Source of the DNA: JABCYV01 sp963696025
GTDB lineage: Bacteria > Acidobacteriota > Terriglobia > Terriglobales > Acidobacteriaceae
Length of the DNA stretch: 64,000 nt
Assembly: GCA_963696025.1 (NCBI GenBank)
Contig: CAVOII010000012.1
Span: forward strand, 124,001-188,000
Direction of reading: 5' to 3'
The notes beneath the pieces are model-generated. The model ran no database searches, was not told the DNA's origin, and was given only the letters and a program-made list of their open reading frames with translations. The position numbers and the translations under genes were made by a program. Below, piece by piece: positions 25,485-37,898 of the stretch. Position 1 is the stretch's first letter. Every line of letters begins with the position of its first letter.

Positions 25485-28059
25485 CGTTCCTCCCGTCAAG
25501 ATAGAACGTGACTGCACCGTTTAGGTCAGTGCGATACGTAGCCACGCCAGACTTTTCCAGCCGGCCCAGCACCTCCCACCTTGGATGACCGTAAGTATTC
25601 GGGTCCCCACCGAGATTACCGCGAACCTGGGATGCACTTTGGCTAGCAGTTCTGGGATGGTTGAAGTGTTACTACCGTGGTGCCCGACTTTCAGTAAATC
25701 GGCTTGCGGCTCCTCCTCCGCGACCCGCTCCTCGGTTGAGCGTTCAGCATCGCGCTCTAGCAACGCCGACGTCCCCCTATAAGTGATCTTCATCACAAGA
25801 GATTCGTCGTTTGGCCGAGATGTGCTGCCCACAAAACCAATCGGCGGCGCCAAGATGCGAACGGCTGCGCCGCCAAGATCAAGTCTGTTACCTTCCCGGT
25901 GCTGCACTACGCGGATTCCCAGCGCTTTTGCTTCGTGCACCAGTTCTTGTAACTCGGGTGAGGGTGAATCCACTCCCAGCCACAACTCCCGCGGTCGAAA
26001 GTTAGCTAAGACCGCTCCCATTTCCCCCATGTGATCGGCGTGCGCATGGGTGAGCGCCACCACATCCAGCCGGGAAATCCCACGCCACCACAAGTAGGGA
26101 GACACCGCATCTTCCCCAATATCCAATTCCGACTGCACCCAATGCGGCAGCCCGCCCCCATCCACCAACAGAGTGCGGCCCTCGGGCGAGACCAGAAGAA
26201 TGGAATCGCCCTGACCCACATCAATCGCAGTGAGCTCCAGCACGCCAGCCGCCGTGCGCGGATGGGTCGGGATAACGCAGATCCAGAAAGCACTCGCAGT
26301 TAGCGTGGCTAATCCGAGTCCTGCGAGTAGCGGCCCGCGGCGCGCGAGTACCATTGCCAGCGCTAGCGCAACCGCCGTTGCCAAAATCAGTGCCAATCCC
26401 GGTGTAGGCCGCGGGAATCGGCGATCCGCAGACCACCCAGCCAACGAACGCTACCGGCAATGCCCTCGAGCGCCGCAGCAGCAATGAGGGCGGGTATTTT
26501 CGCCAGAACCGGCGACACATAACCTAGCGTCATCGCTAGTATTGCTGTCGGCATCAGTATTTCCGTCAGAGGTACCACCATCATGTTGGCGGGCATTCCG
26601 ACAACTGTCGCGCGGTGAAAGTAATAAGCCATGGGAAGGGCCAATCCCACCTGCATTACCGCCGAGATCATAATCAACTGACAAGCACCCAGTAGCATGC
26701 GCGTGCTGCCTGCCAGCGCTGGCAAGGGAATGCGGTGGCCGAAAAAGCGTTCCAGCCGCCGCGCAATCATCCGCAGATCAAGCCTGAACTGCGCAACTTC
26801 CGGCGAAAGCGACACCTCATAGCCTGCGGAATCCAGATTCCGCAAGCCGCGCGAATACGGCTGGATTGTCCGCTCCACTAGCGGCAGACCCACTGCTGCC
26901 ACTAACCATACGCACAAAAATGTAAGCTGAAAGCTGGCGCCAAACAGCACTTTTGGATCGAACACCATCAGCCCCAGAGCTGCTGCCCCGATGGCGTTGA
27001 GCATGGACTTCTCCCGATAAAGCAGACGCGCTCCCAGATAAAGTGCCAGCATGAGCGTCGCCCGCCAGACCGGGGAACCGAGCGCCGTCAGCAAGGCGTA
27101 CGCCACCATCAACAAAAGGGTGATCGCCCGGCGACAAGATCACCGACACGCAGCCATCGCAGCACCCAAAATGTCACCAGTGCCAGAATGCTGACGTTCA
27201 TCCCCTAAACCACGAGCACATGGTAAGTACCTGACCGCTGGAAATTCACCCGCGTCGGCCGGTTGATGAAGGCTTCGTCCCCAATCACCATGGCATCCAT
27301 GAGTGCGGCCTCCCGCGCCGGCCACAATGCATGGACTTTCTCAATGATGCTGCGATGAATGCGGCTGCGCCAGAGTTCCGCACGATTGCCGGAAAAACCT
27401 GGGAGCCCTTCCACACTCAAAGCCTTTGTGGAAGGCAGCGCCGCAATCCCCTTTTCCGCCAGGTATCCTTGATAGTCAAAGGCTCCGGGATTCCGGAAAT
27501 TCCGCGGCGGATTTAATTTGGACAAGAACAGCAGCCGCTCTCCATAGCGGAACAGGTGAATAGGAGTAACGCCGGACGCTCCTTCATTCTTGACTTGCTT
27601 GCCGTAAAGGCTGACGCGCAGCCCGGAGCGAATGCGAACTGTCTCACCGCTCGCAGCGATCTCTTCGGTTTCCACGTCGAGACTTTGACGGACATCAGCC
27701 GATCCTTCCTCCCGCAGGTTTCCCTCTGCCGTCACGTGGGCCGTGACCAGAACTTCTCGCCCGTCCGCAAACTGGAGCACGCTGGCATTGTTGAGATTGT
27801 TCGGAATGCGCACCTGGATAATTAGTGCGCCCGCCACCAAGATCGTTCCCAAGCCGAGGGCAAACCCAGCCCTATGTCTCGGGTGAGCGAAATAGACTCC
27901 CGAGGCTGCGAAGGCGCCGCCAGCCACTATCCACCAAAGCGGCCGCCACATATACAACCCCGCCCAAAGCCCAGCCGAACGCCAAAGCAGCCCACAGTAG
28001 CGGCTTCGCCCACCCGAGCGCAGCAGCGCAGAGGGACGTGCACTATTCGGTTGATTCAT
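25444..28059 (-). pseudogene. comEC: ComEC/Rec2 DNA-uptake channel, broken by one stop and three frameshifts
   Basis: All three ComEC parts are present in order on the minus strand. An N-terminal membrane/OB-fold region (28059-27205) stops at TAG in HVLVV-stop-GMNV, where the family has Ser. The Competence domain helices lie in a second frame (27115-26387, SPVWRATLMLALYLGARL). The metallo-beta-lactamase domain is in a third frame (26444-25521), with DVGQGDSILL, DGGG, THAHADHMGE and GHHGS. The last about 50 codons, including PNTYGHPRWEVLGRLE, lie in a fourth frame to TGA at 25444. Each junction fits a single-base deletion (near 27145, 26415 and 25600). As written it cannot make a working channel. 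Confidence 0.88.
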
Positions 28060-28080
28060 GGAAATAAAAAATTCGGAAGG

Positions 28081-29415
28081 CTATCGAACCAGATGAAACA
28101 CGCTTTCCAAGTGGTAGGTCTGGGGGAACAGATCCACCAAGTGCGCCTGCTCCACTCGATATCCGGATTTGAGCAGGCCGCCCAGGTCGCGGGAGAGGGT
28201 CGCCGGATCGCATGACACATACGTCAAGCGCGGCGCTCCCAACGTCACCAGGCTTTGGACAACGCTTGCACCCAATCCACTTCGCGGCGGATCCACCACC
28301 ACGAAATCAGGATGCAACTTTCCGGCCACGTTTTCCAAATACTGCTCCGTCGCGGCGCGAACTGCCTTCACGTTCGTGGGCGAATTGTATAGCAGATCGG
28401 CGTAAGAACTCGGTGACGACTCAACCGCAATCACTCGTTCAAATTCCCGATTTAGAACTGAAGAGAAAAGCCCAACCCCTGCATAAAGGTCGAGAGCTGT
28501 CCCCTTAGGGTCGGCGGGCATAACGATGCTCACCATTTCTTCTGTCAAATGCCGATTCACTTGAAAAAATGAGCCCGCGCTTACGCGATACGAAGCATAT
28601 CCGGTCTTATAGGTGAGCTCGGCAGCTCCGCTTGCAGCAAGGCGGTCTGGCTCGCTGTACGTGGAAGATTGTCGACCGGCCCCGCGATTCTTAAACACAA
28701 CCACGCCCACGATGCTCGGAATCCCCTCCTGCAGTGCCTGCGCAAATTTCTTTGCTAAGGCTGAAGGCAAGTCAGGCGCGCCGTAGACCTCCATCAGAAG
28801 TTGCGAGTCCTCCGGGTTAGCGAAGAACTCAATCTCCTGAACCCCATCCATCACGTTACCCCTCCGCCCCACTTGCCGGAACGCCGCAATGGCGTGGTTA
28901 ATCAACGGCGAGCTGATGGGACACTCCTCGACCGCCAGCAGCTCATGTGAATTGAATCTGTAATATCCCAGCGCCAACTCCGGAGCGGTTTGGACCCTTA
29001 ATCGGGAACGGTTGCGGTAATTCCACGGCGGCGAGGGATGGATTTTGAGTTCGCTGGAGAGTTCGAGCTTGGCAATGCGGCGGAGATTTTCTCTTAAGAT
29101 GGCAGCCTTGATCTCAAGCTGATGTTCATAGCTGGCATGCTGGTACTGGCAGCCGCCACAGTGTTGGAAGTACCGGCAACCTGGCGCAACGCGCTGAGAA
29201 GACGCTTCCAGGATCTGCTCTGCACGAGCGCGCGCAAATCCTGGTTTTTGCTCAAGCAGCTCCGCGTCAACCTTTTCGCCCTCGAGGACGAAAGGCACAA
29301 AGACAGCCTTGCCCCGCCCATGCTCATCAGCGGGCAACCGCGCCAGACCGTCCCCACCATAAACTAGCTTTTCAATTGTGATTTGCAAGAATCTCCAGGA
29401 TGTAGGCGTGAGCAT
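28081..29415 (-). CDS. RumA/TrmA-family RNA (uracil-5-)-methyltransferase
   Basis: The 444-residue protein methylates uracil C5 in rRNA or tRNA using SAM. It has an N-terminal TRAM-like strand (ITIEKLVYGGDGLAR) and the four-cysteine 4Fe-4S motif starting GCRYFQHCGGCQYQH (about 77-91). The catalytic domain contains AGSFFQVN, DLYAGVGLFS, VVVDPPRSG and SCDPATLSRD; the cysteine of SCDPAT is the nucleophile. RlmD-type specificity is likely but not certain. It sits 21 bp after the comEC start on the same strand. Confidence 0.9.
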   Translation of the reverse strand: MLTPTSWRFLQITIEKLVYGGDGLARLPADEHGRGKAVFVPFVLEGEKVDAELLEQKPGFARARAEQILEASSQRVAPGCRYFQHCGGCQYQHASYEHQLEIKAAILRENLRRIAKLELSSELKIHPSPPWNYRNRSRLRVQTAPELALGYYRFNSHELLAVEECPISSPLINHAIAAFRQVGRRGNVMDGVQEIEFFANPEDSQLLMEVYGAPDLPSALAKKFAQALQEGIPSIVGVVVFKNRGAGRQSSTYSEPDRLAASGAAELTYKTGYASYRVSAGSFFQVNRHLTEEMVSIVMPADPKGTALDLYAGVGLFSSVLNREFERVIAVESSPSSYADLLYNSPTNVKAVRAATEQYLENVAGKLHPDFVVVDPPRSGLGASVVQSLVTLGAPRLTYVSCDPATLSRDLGGLLKSGYRVEQAHLVDLFPQTYHLESVFHLVR

Positions 29416-29460
29416 CCCACTTATGCACCGCCTAGCACGGGCGAGACGCCCGCGCCTACA
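29400..29460. repeat. GC-rich palindrome, family 2
   Basis: Outer arms TGTAGGCG (29401-29408) and CGCCTACA (29453-29460) pair. Inside, CGGGCG-AGA-CGCCCG (29438-29452) forms a second perfect hairpin. Related copies occur at about 31188 and 55228. It lies between the methyltransferase start and the 3' end of the next gene. Confidence 0.75.
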
Positions 29461-30163
29461 TATAGAACAAGCTCAACCTCGGTAAACCGTACTTTTGCAG
29501 TAGCCGCTTATGGACATACTGTTTTTGCAGCTGCTCAATCTGGACTGCCGACATCTTTTGACGGTACGGCGCCAACTCGCGATCAGCGTCCGCTCGCACC
29601 TCCACGATTTCCTCGTCTCGAGTTGCCGCAAGCAGAACAGCAAATAATTTTTCTTCCAGCACGGTGAGTCGGCGCTCCAGATCTTCCAGCCGCGGCACAA
29701 TTTTCTTGCCTTCGATATCCGCCGAGAGTTCCCGAAGTGTGTAGGCAGTCGCCTGCGCTAAGGCTTGGCCTGAAACCCCGCTTCCCTGCGGCAGTCTCGC
29801 GTTTTCCAGCTGGTCCGCATTCCGGCGCAGAAACGCGATGATCTCAGGATTCTGAAATCCTTTTGTCGTTTCACTGTGTCCTTCGGCCGGCGCCGCTCCC
29901 ACCGCAGCCTCCTTCATCTCTTCCGCCGCGGTTAGAACTTCCTGCGCGCAATAGGCCAGGCTGTTCACCTTGCGCTTCGTGGGACGCTTCTCGTAGCGCT
30001 CAAATGCCCCATCAATGCCGCGCAGCACTGCTTCCAGCGGGACACCTGCGTTTTTCCAAATCTCGATCAGGGCCCAATCCAGCGTAGACAACAGCAGCAT
30101 GCCACCACGTCGACGTTGAAAGTGTTCCTCGATTTCAGTGAAATAGTTGAAGTAATTTTCCAC
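29456..30163 (-). CDS. Helical protein of unknown function downstream of coaX
   Basis: The 235-residue protein is mainly helical and charged. Its N-terminal region (MENYFNYFTEIEEHFQRRRG, then LSTLDWALIEIWKNAGVPLEAVLRGID) is followed by a coiled-coil-prone stretch (about 150-185, EDLERRLTVLEEKLFAVLLA). It begins 6 bp after the coaX stop and is probably cotranscribed. I do not recognise a family. A DNA- or protein-binding role is possible but unsupported. Confidence 0.6.
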   Translation of the reverse strand: MENYFNYFTEIEEHFQRRRGGMLLLSTLDWALIEIWKNAGVPLEAVLRGIDGAFERYEKRPTKRKVNSLAYCAQEVLTAAEEMKEAAVGAAPAEGHSETTKGFQNPEIIAFLRRNADQLENARLPQGSGVSGQALAQATAYTLRELSADIEGKKIVPRLEDLERRLTVLEEKLFAVLLAATRDEEIVEVRADADRELAPYRQKMSAVQIEQLQKQYVHKRLLQKYGLPRLSLFYM

Positions 30164-30169
30164 GGACAG

Positions 30170-31099
30170 TCAGCGGGAACGAGGTTTGCCGCCCGGCCAG
30201 GGTTTGGAGGGCAGCGGTGGCGTCCGTTCGGCGGCGCTGGAAGCGACACTGGGTACTTTTGTGGTCGGGACGTCGCGTCCCTTGCCCGCCGCATTGCGCT
30301 CCCAGATAATGCGCAAGCCTTCCAGAGTGAGGAAATCATCCACGTGCTTGATGTACTTCGATCCGGTCCCGATCAGCGTCGCCAAGCCTCCCGTCGCGAT
30401 AACTTTAGTCTCTTCACCCAGTTCGTCGAGCAACCGCTCCAAAATCCCGTCCACCAGTCCGAGGTAGCCGTAGTAAAGGCCCGACTGCAAGCTCCCGACG
30501 GTGGTCGTGCCGATCACTCGCGTAGGTTTACGAATATCCACTCGCGGAAGCCGGGCAGTCTTTTCGAACAGCGCGTCGGCGGAGATCCCAATCCCCGGGC
30601 AGATCACGCCACCCTGATACTCACCTTTGATCGACACGCAATCGAAGGTCGTCGCTGTGCCAAAATCCACCACCACACAGGGACCGCCGTATTTTTCGAA
30701 AGCCGCCACGGCGTTCACGATACGATCGGCGCCAACTTCAGCAGGGTTCTCGTACAGAACCGGCACCCCAGTCTTAACTCCCGGCTCAATAAATAGAGGT
30801 TTGATATTGAAGTAACGTTCACAGACTTGGCGCAGCGTGGAATCGAGTGGCGGCACCACCGAAGAAATCACAATGCCATGAATACCTTTCACGTCAATTT
30901 TATCCATCGCAAACAGGTTGCGAAATAACACGCCGTACTCGTCCACGGTCTGGGTTGCGATGGTAGCGACCCGCCAATTCGCCAGCAGCAGGCCATAGTG
31001 GTGCGAATCGTCTCCCGCTTCCTCGGAGTGGTCTTTCGCCACTCTTGCGAAGACCCCCAGCACCGTGTTCGTGTTGCCGACGTCGAGAACTAGGAGCAT
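30170..31099 (-). CDS. coaX: Type III pantothenate kinase
   Basis: CoaX phosphorylates pantothenate, the step after PanB/PanC. The protein has MLLVLDVGNTNTVLGVF (phosphate-binding Asp), GVKTGVPVLYENPAEVGADRIVNA, VVVDFGTATTFD and GGVICPGIGISADALF. ATG 31099 is chosen because it starts right at the first strand; ATG 31126 would add nine residues. A Pro/Ser/Lys-rich tail of about 35 residues follows the kinase fold and looks disordered. This enzyme class is insensitive to CoA feedback. Confidence 0.95.
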   Translation of the reverse strand: MLLVLDVGNTNTVLGVFARVAKDHSEEAGDDSHHYGLLLANWRVATIATQTVDEYGVLFRNLFAMDKIDVKGIHGIVISSVVPPLDSTLRQVCERYFNIKPLFIEPGVKTGVPVLYENPAEVGADRIVNAVAAFEKYGGPCVVVDFGTATTFDCVSIKGEYQGGVICPGIGISADALFEKTARLPRVDIRKPTRVIGTTTVGSLQSGLYYGYLGLVDGILERLLDELGEETKVIATGGLATLIGTGSKYIKHVDDFLTLEGLRIIWERNAAGKGRDVPTTKVPSVASSAAERTPPLPSKPWPGGKPRSR

Positions 31100-31137
31100 G
31101 GGTGATACTCGTTTGGAACCTAGCACCAGCCACGTGG

Positions 31138-31215
31138 GGACGGGTGTCCCACCCGTCCAGGCCGCCGCGGTTCATGCGGCGGCTTGCGCACGAGCGCGGA
31201 CGCTCGCGCCTACAT
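31138..31215. repeat. Three consecutive GC palindromes upstream of coaX
   Basis: GGACGGGT/ACCCGTCC (31138-31158), GCCGCCGC/GCGGCGGC (31161-31183) and a GAGCG/CGCTC hairpin (about 31191-31204) lie in a row between birA and coaX. The last one is a family 2 relative of the copies at 29400 and 55228. Confidence 0.7.
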
Positions 31216-31219
31216 GCTA

Positions 31220-32161
31220 TTACTTCACTCTCACCGTTCCACTCAACACCGTACGCACTCCTTGCGCCGTACGAACCAGCAGGAATCCACGCGGGTCAAG
31301 CCCTTCAGTTACACCCTCAAAACCGCCATTCTCCGAAACCGAGACTTGCCATCCTCGCACCGAGGAGGATCCCTCCTCAAAACGCCGCAAGATCGTTTTG
31401 CGGGCGTCCGGTTGCTCCATTAAATCCCGATATTCGCGGTCCAGCGATTTTAGCAAAGCCGCGCACAGTTCTAACCTCGACCACTCCGTACCGGTCGCCA
31501 ATCTCAACGAAGTTGCAGACTGCTGCAGTCCTCCGGGAAAACTCGGCTGGTTGACGTTGATTCCGACGCCCACCACGATATATCGAACTCGAGTGGCTTC
31601 GGCATTCATCTCGGTTAGGATGCCGCAGAATTTCTTTCCATTAATGAGCAGATCATTGGGCCACTTCAAATCCGCAGAGACTCGCGCGTCGATCTGTCGC
31701 ACAGCCGCCTGCACCGCCAATCCCGCAGCTAGCGAGAGTATCAGCGCCTCAGATGGCGGCAGCGCTGGCCTGAGCACAACCGAGCAATAGATGCCCGCCG
31801 ATTGCGCCGAATGCCACTGGTTCGCGCCCCGCCCACGTCCTGAGGTTTGCTGTTCTGCCAGGAAAACGCTGCCTTGCGGCACACCGGCGCTCGCGGCTTC
31901 CATGGCCTCACTATTGGTCGAGCCAATTTTGTAGTAGTGATGAATGTGCTGACTGAAAATGGTCCCCTTCAGCAGCGGTGCCAGTATGTCAGGCAGCAGC
32001 AAATCGGGCACAGACTTCAGTGCATAGCCCGTCGCCGGATGTCCCGCAATCTCCACGCCCAGCCTGCGCAATTGCTGCACTAACCGCCAAACCTCAGAAC
32101 GGCTGGTGCCAATTTCCTCCGCGATCTTGGTTCCGCTCACTACGACGGTGGCATTGTCCAT
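31220..32161 (-). CDS. birA: Biotin-[acetyl-CoA-carboxylase] ligase with repressor domain
   Basis: BirA attaches biotin to biotin carboxyl carrier protein. The 313-residue protein has an N-terminal winged helix (SGTKIAEEIGTSRSEVWRLVQQL), a catalytic domain with STNSEAMEAA, AEQQTSGRGRGANQW (biotinyl-AMP loop), LKWPNDLLINGKKFCGIL and VGVGINVNQ, and a C-terminal SH3-like domain. The HTH suggests it also represses biotin genes, which are not in this window. It lies upstream of coaX in the same direction. Confidence 0.95.
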   Translation of the reverse strand: MDNATVVVSGTKIAEEIGTSRSEVWRLVQQLRRLGVEIAGHPATGYALKSVPDLLLPDILAPLLKGTIFSQHIHHYYKIGSTNSEAMEAASAGVPQGSVFLAEQQTSGRGRGANQWHSAQSAGIYCSVVLRPALPPSEALILSLAAGLAVQAAVRQIDARVSADLKWPNDLLINGKKFCGILTEMNAEATRVRYIVVGVGINVNQPSFPGGLQQSATSLRLATGTEWSRLELCAALLKSLDREYRDLMEQPDARKTILRRFEEGSSSVRGWQVSVSENGGFEGVTEGLDPRGFLLVRTAQGVRTVLSGTVRVK

Positions 32162-32348
32162 TAGCAGCCGGACAATTCGTCCCAGACGAAGATCGGTCTT
32201 CTGCGGTGCTGGCCCGGGCGCTCCCGCCCGCCAGGGCCTCCGCTTTGGAGATGCTTTCGCGATGCGGGAATTATGCGGGAGAGCGACGGAAAGAACAAAT
32301 GCTGCCAGGAGCAGGTGTGCCAGCCCGCCGATGCGATTGATCTTGGCG

Positions 32349-32374
32349 AAAGCTGAGAGCTGAAAGCTGAGAGC
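32349..32374. repeat. Direct repeat AAAGCTGAGAGC x2
   Basis: The 12-mer AAAGCTGAGAGC occurs at 32349-32360 and again at 32363-32374, a 14-bp period like the array at 469-524. It lies at the 3' end of nadC. The wider nadC-birA gap (32162-32378) holds no supportable gene. Confidence 0.6.
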
Positions 32375-32378
32375 GTCC

Positions 32379-33257
32379 TCACACCAGCGCCGCGCGCAGG
32401 CTCATATCCACCGCTGGAGCGGAGTGGGTGAGTGCACCCACGGAAATAAAATCCACGCCCGTTTCGGCGTAGGCACGGATATTCTCCAGGCTGATGCCTC
32501 CAGAACACTCCACGGGAATCCGCCGCTCCAAATTCGCGCAGCGCTCCACCGCCCGCTTCACATCCTCGACTGGCATGTTGTCCAGCAGGACAACCTCGGC
32601 CCCGTTTGCCACTGCTTCTTCGAACTCCGCCAGCGATCGGACTTCGATTTCGATCGGCTGCGAACCGCGTCGGTTCTGGTGAGCGCGCGCGAGCGTGGGG
32701 ACGATTCCTCCCGCTAGCACGACGTGGTTGTTCTTGATCAGGATCCCGTCAGAAAGATCCAGCCGATGGTTTTGGCCGCCGCCGCAGCGCACCGCGTATT
32801 TGTCCAGGACACGTAAGCCAGGTATGGTTTTCCGCGTATCCAAAATGCGCGCCTTCGTGCCTGCAACCGCATCGACAAACTTCCGCGTGAGCGTGGCGAT
32901 TCCGCTCAGCCGCTGCAGGAAATTCAGGATGACACGCTCGCAGGAAAGAATCACGCGGGCATTGTGCCGGATTACGGCGATTGCTTGCCCTCGATGAAGC
33001 CGCACGCCATCGAATACCTCGGGATGACTGGTGACTTCGTAGTGCGAAACCACGGCCGTATCCAGCATGGCATACACATCCAGGATGCGCGACACACATC
33101 CCACCCCTGCCAGAATGCAGTCTTGTTTGGCAATAATCGTCCCTGCCGCGCGCTGAGAGGCCTCAATGCAGGCAGAGCTGGTCGCGTCGCCAGTGGCACG
33201 ATCTTCCAGCAGCGCGTTTTCAAGGATTGCAGTAATGCGCCGGCTGTTCCAGTCCAT
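32379..33257 (-). CDS. nadC: Nicotinate-nucleotide pyrophosphorylase (quinolinate phosphoribosyltransferase)
   Basis: NadC makes nicotinate mononucleotide from quinolinate and PRPP. The 292-residue protein contains ILNFLQRLSGIATLTRKFVDAV, ILDTRKTIPGLRVLDKYAVRCGGGQNHRLDLSDGILIKNNH as successive family blocks, then VLLDNMPVEDVK and VECSGGISLENIRAYAETGVDFISVGALTHS. All substrate-binding residues expected from the family are present. It lies 53 bp after valS on the same strand. Confidence 0.96.
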   Translation of the reverse strand: MDWNSRRITAILENALLEDRATGDATSSACIEASQRAAGTIIAKQDCILAGVGCVSRILDVYAMLDTAVVSHYEVTSHPEVFDGVRLHRGQAIAVIRHNARVILSCERVILNFLQRLSGIATLTRKFVDAVAGTKARILDTRKTIPGLRVLDKYAVRCGGGQNHRLDLSDGILIKNNHVVLAGGIVPTLARAHQNRRGSQPIEIEVRSLAEFEEAVANGAEVVLLDNMPVEDVKRAVERCANLERRIPVECSGGISLENIRAYAETGVDFISVGALTHSAPAVDMSLRAALV

Positions 33258-33310
33258 ATTTTGCGCAGTGCTATTTCGTCCCTACTGGCAACTCACCACT
33301 GAGAACCCAT

Positions 33311-36076
<2,766 letters not shown>

Positions 36077-36090
36077 GATTTTCGATTGGC

Positions 36091-36206
36091 AGCCAGCATT
36101 CAGCCGTCAGCATTCAGCCCGCAACGGGAAGTCGTACTGCCCGTTTGCCTGATCCCATCGTTTGGTTCAGGAGCTGAAGACTGAGGGCTGAAGGCTGAGA
36201 GCTGAT
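36091..36206. repeat. Imperfect palindrome built of TTCAGCC/GGCTGAA units
   Basis: The left arm has GCATTCAGCCGTCAGCATTC and the right arm (about 36171-36205) has repeated GCTGAAG/GCTGAG units that complement it. It lies upstream of valS, in the valS/ABC gap. The remaining gap to 36326 shows only a GCACCCC/GGGGTGC inverted repeat (36279-36321). Confidence 0.55.
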
Positions 36207-36326
36207 TACTTCGATAGTACAGGCCGGAGAAAAGAAGGGTCAAACCTTGCGTGGGGTGAGAACATGACGGGATGGAGATGCACCCCCGGGGGGCGTTGGG
36301 ATGAACGGCAGGCGTGGGGTGCGATC

Positions 36327-37898
36327 CTACTTGACCGAAAATCTCACGTCGTCGCTAGATCGGAGTCGATAGTCAGACAAACTCAGCCCATTGATCTCAA
36401 ATTCCGTGCCGATTTGCCGCAGAGCTTCCGGGTTGCTCAGAACCAAGGGTGTCCCAGGACAAATCCCATCGGTCATCCGCATCGACGATCCCCCCGAGAC
36501 CCGAGAGTAAAAAGTAACTTCCTTAACTGGACTGATTCCAAACCCCGCCGGTGCCGAATCGGAATTTCGCTGCCAGTCACGTGCAATCTCGCCAGGCTTG
36601 GCCGGAGATTCTCCCTCCAGAGGAGGGCAAGTAGTCTCCGATAGGTCCGAAGTAATCAACAGGGAAGAGGGCGTGCGCAAGGGCGCGCGACAATGAATCC
36701 CCCTTGAGTATCCCTTCTGCGCAACACAAAGTCCCACATCCGGCATTAGGAACTCGCCACGTGGCGTGACGAACTGGCGCTTGTTCCCATCGCGATAGAC
36801 GGTAAGCGCCAATGAGATTCGAGCTTTTACGGGAGACGACTTCACTCGCTCGAAGAAACTCTTACTCAGATCGAAGGTAATCTGAGTACGCTTCTGCTCC
36901 TGAAACAAGGTAATGCCGTGAGACTTCCACCCGGAGTTCCAGTATGCGCCGTCAGGGGCCTCAACAGCTACCATTACGCCGCTCACCACGACAATCGAGT
37001 CGTCGGCCATTCCAGAAACACCCAGGGGAATCTGGACCTCTACGTTTTTCTCACTGATTCCCCAACCCACAGCGTCTTGTTTTGCAGGAGGTAATAGCGT
37101 TAAGTGCACCGGCGGTTGTTGGCCCTCTCCGAGGTGCGGGTAACGATGAGCAACTACGGTTTGATACGGTGTGGCCACTAGAATCAGAAACAAGACGGTC
37201 GCGAAACCAATAAGTAGCCATCGCGATGCAGCTGTCTTCCTCCTTGCATATTGCAACAGAACAACCCCAACGCACGTCGCAACTAGGAGTACGGTTTGAG
37301 CAGAATCAGCAACGGAAGACGAGAAGCTGGAGCTCGGTATTTGTTCCGAAAGAGCGACCCTACCGATCAGATACAACACGACCAGGAGCAAAGCCACCCC
37401 CACCTGCCAGATACGTGCAGTGATTGTTGCCAAAACCATTGTCGGCAAGAGGGAGAACAGCGTGATCAGGAGTTGCAGCCAAAGCAATCCAGGGAGGTAG
37501 TGGGAGGGTGTGAACCCAGCCTTCGCCAGTAGAAATATGTCTAGGATCAGGAGCGGAAGGTTGACACAAACCAAGGTGAACAGCACTTTTGCTGCCAGGA
37601 GGTGTTTCCACTCGTATGGTCGAGTGATCCAAAACTGGCGATCTCCCAGCAATGCCTCACCTTGAACTACTCGCACAGTTACTAACGCCCATGCAACCGG
37701 CACCAATACCACAATCAAGCCAGATAAGAACCTGTAGCTGAATAAGCCACCGATATCGTTTCCTTCCGCCAGACCGTTCCCATACCTCCACCCCCGTACT
37801 TCATTCCATGCAAATGCCCCCACTAGCGCGATTGAGACTGCGCTCTCGCGCCAATAGTGACGAACATCTTTCCGGAAAATATGTAGAACCTGTTTCAT
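36327..37898 (-). CDS. ABC transporter permease (ABC-2-like)
   Basis: The 523-residue protein has an N-terminal set of about six to seven hydrophobic helices (residues about 20-250: VSIALVGAFAW, FLSGLIVVLVPVAWALVTV, LLLVVLYLIG, WLLIGFATVLFLILVA). A large soluble region of about 270 residues follows (260-523), rich in beta strands. The unusually long tail would lie outside or inside the membrane depending on helix number. It overlaps the ATPase stop by 4 bp. The substrate is unknown. Confidence 0.8.
   Translation of the reverse strand: MKQVLHIFRKDVRHYWRESAVSIALVGAFAWNEVRGWRYGNGLAEGNDIGGLFSYRFLSGLIVVLVPVAWALVTVRVVQGEALLGDRQFWITRPYEWKHLLAAKVLFTLVCVNLPLLILDIFLLAKAGFTPSHYLPGLLWLQLLITLFSLLPTMVLATITARIWQVGVALLLVVLYLIGRVALSEQIPSSSFSSSVADSAQTVLLVATCVGVVLLQYARRKTAASRWLLIGFATVLFLILVATPYQTVVAHRYPHLGEGQQPPVHLTLLPPAKQDAVGWGISEKNVEVQIPLGVSGMADDSIVVVSGVMVAVEAPDGAYWNSGWKSHGITLFQEQKRTQITFDLSKSFFERVKSSPVKARISLALTVYRDGNKRQFVTPRGEFLMPDVGLCVAQKGYSRGIHCRAPLRTPSSLLITSDLSETTCPPLEGESPAKPGEIARDWQRNSDSAPAGFGISPVKEVTFYSRVSGGSSMRMTDGICPGTPLVLSNPEALRQIGTEFEINGLSLSDYRLRSSDDVRFSVK

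Noticed and set aside
27205..27207. TAG in comEC as a recoded (pyrrolysine) codon
   Set aside because: The site is a Ser in the family and three frameshifts follow in the same gene, so decay or error is the simpler reading.
36077..36326. T-box or riboswitch upstream of valS
   Set aside because: No specifier loop or T-box bulge sequence could be found; the region is a simple palindromic repeat.
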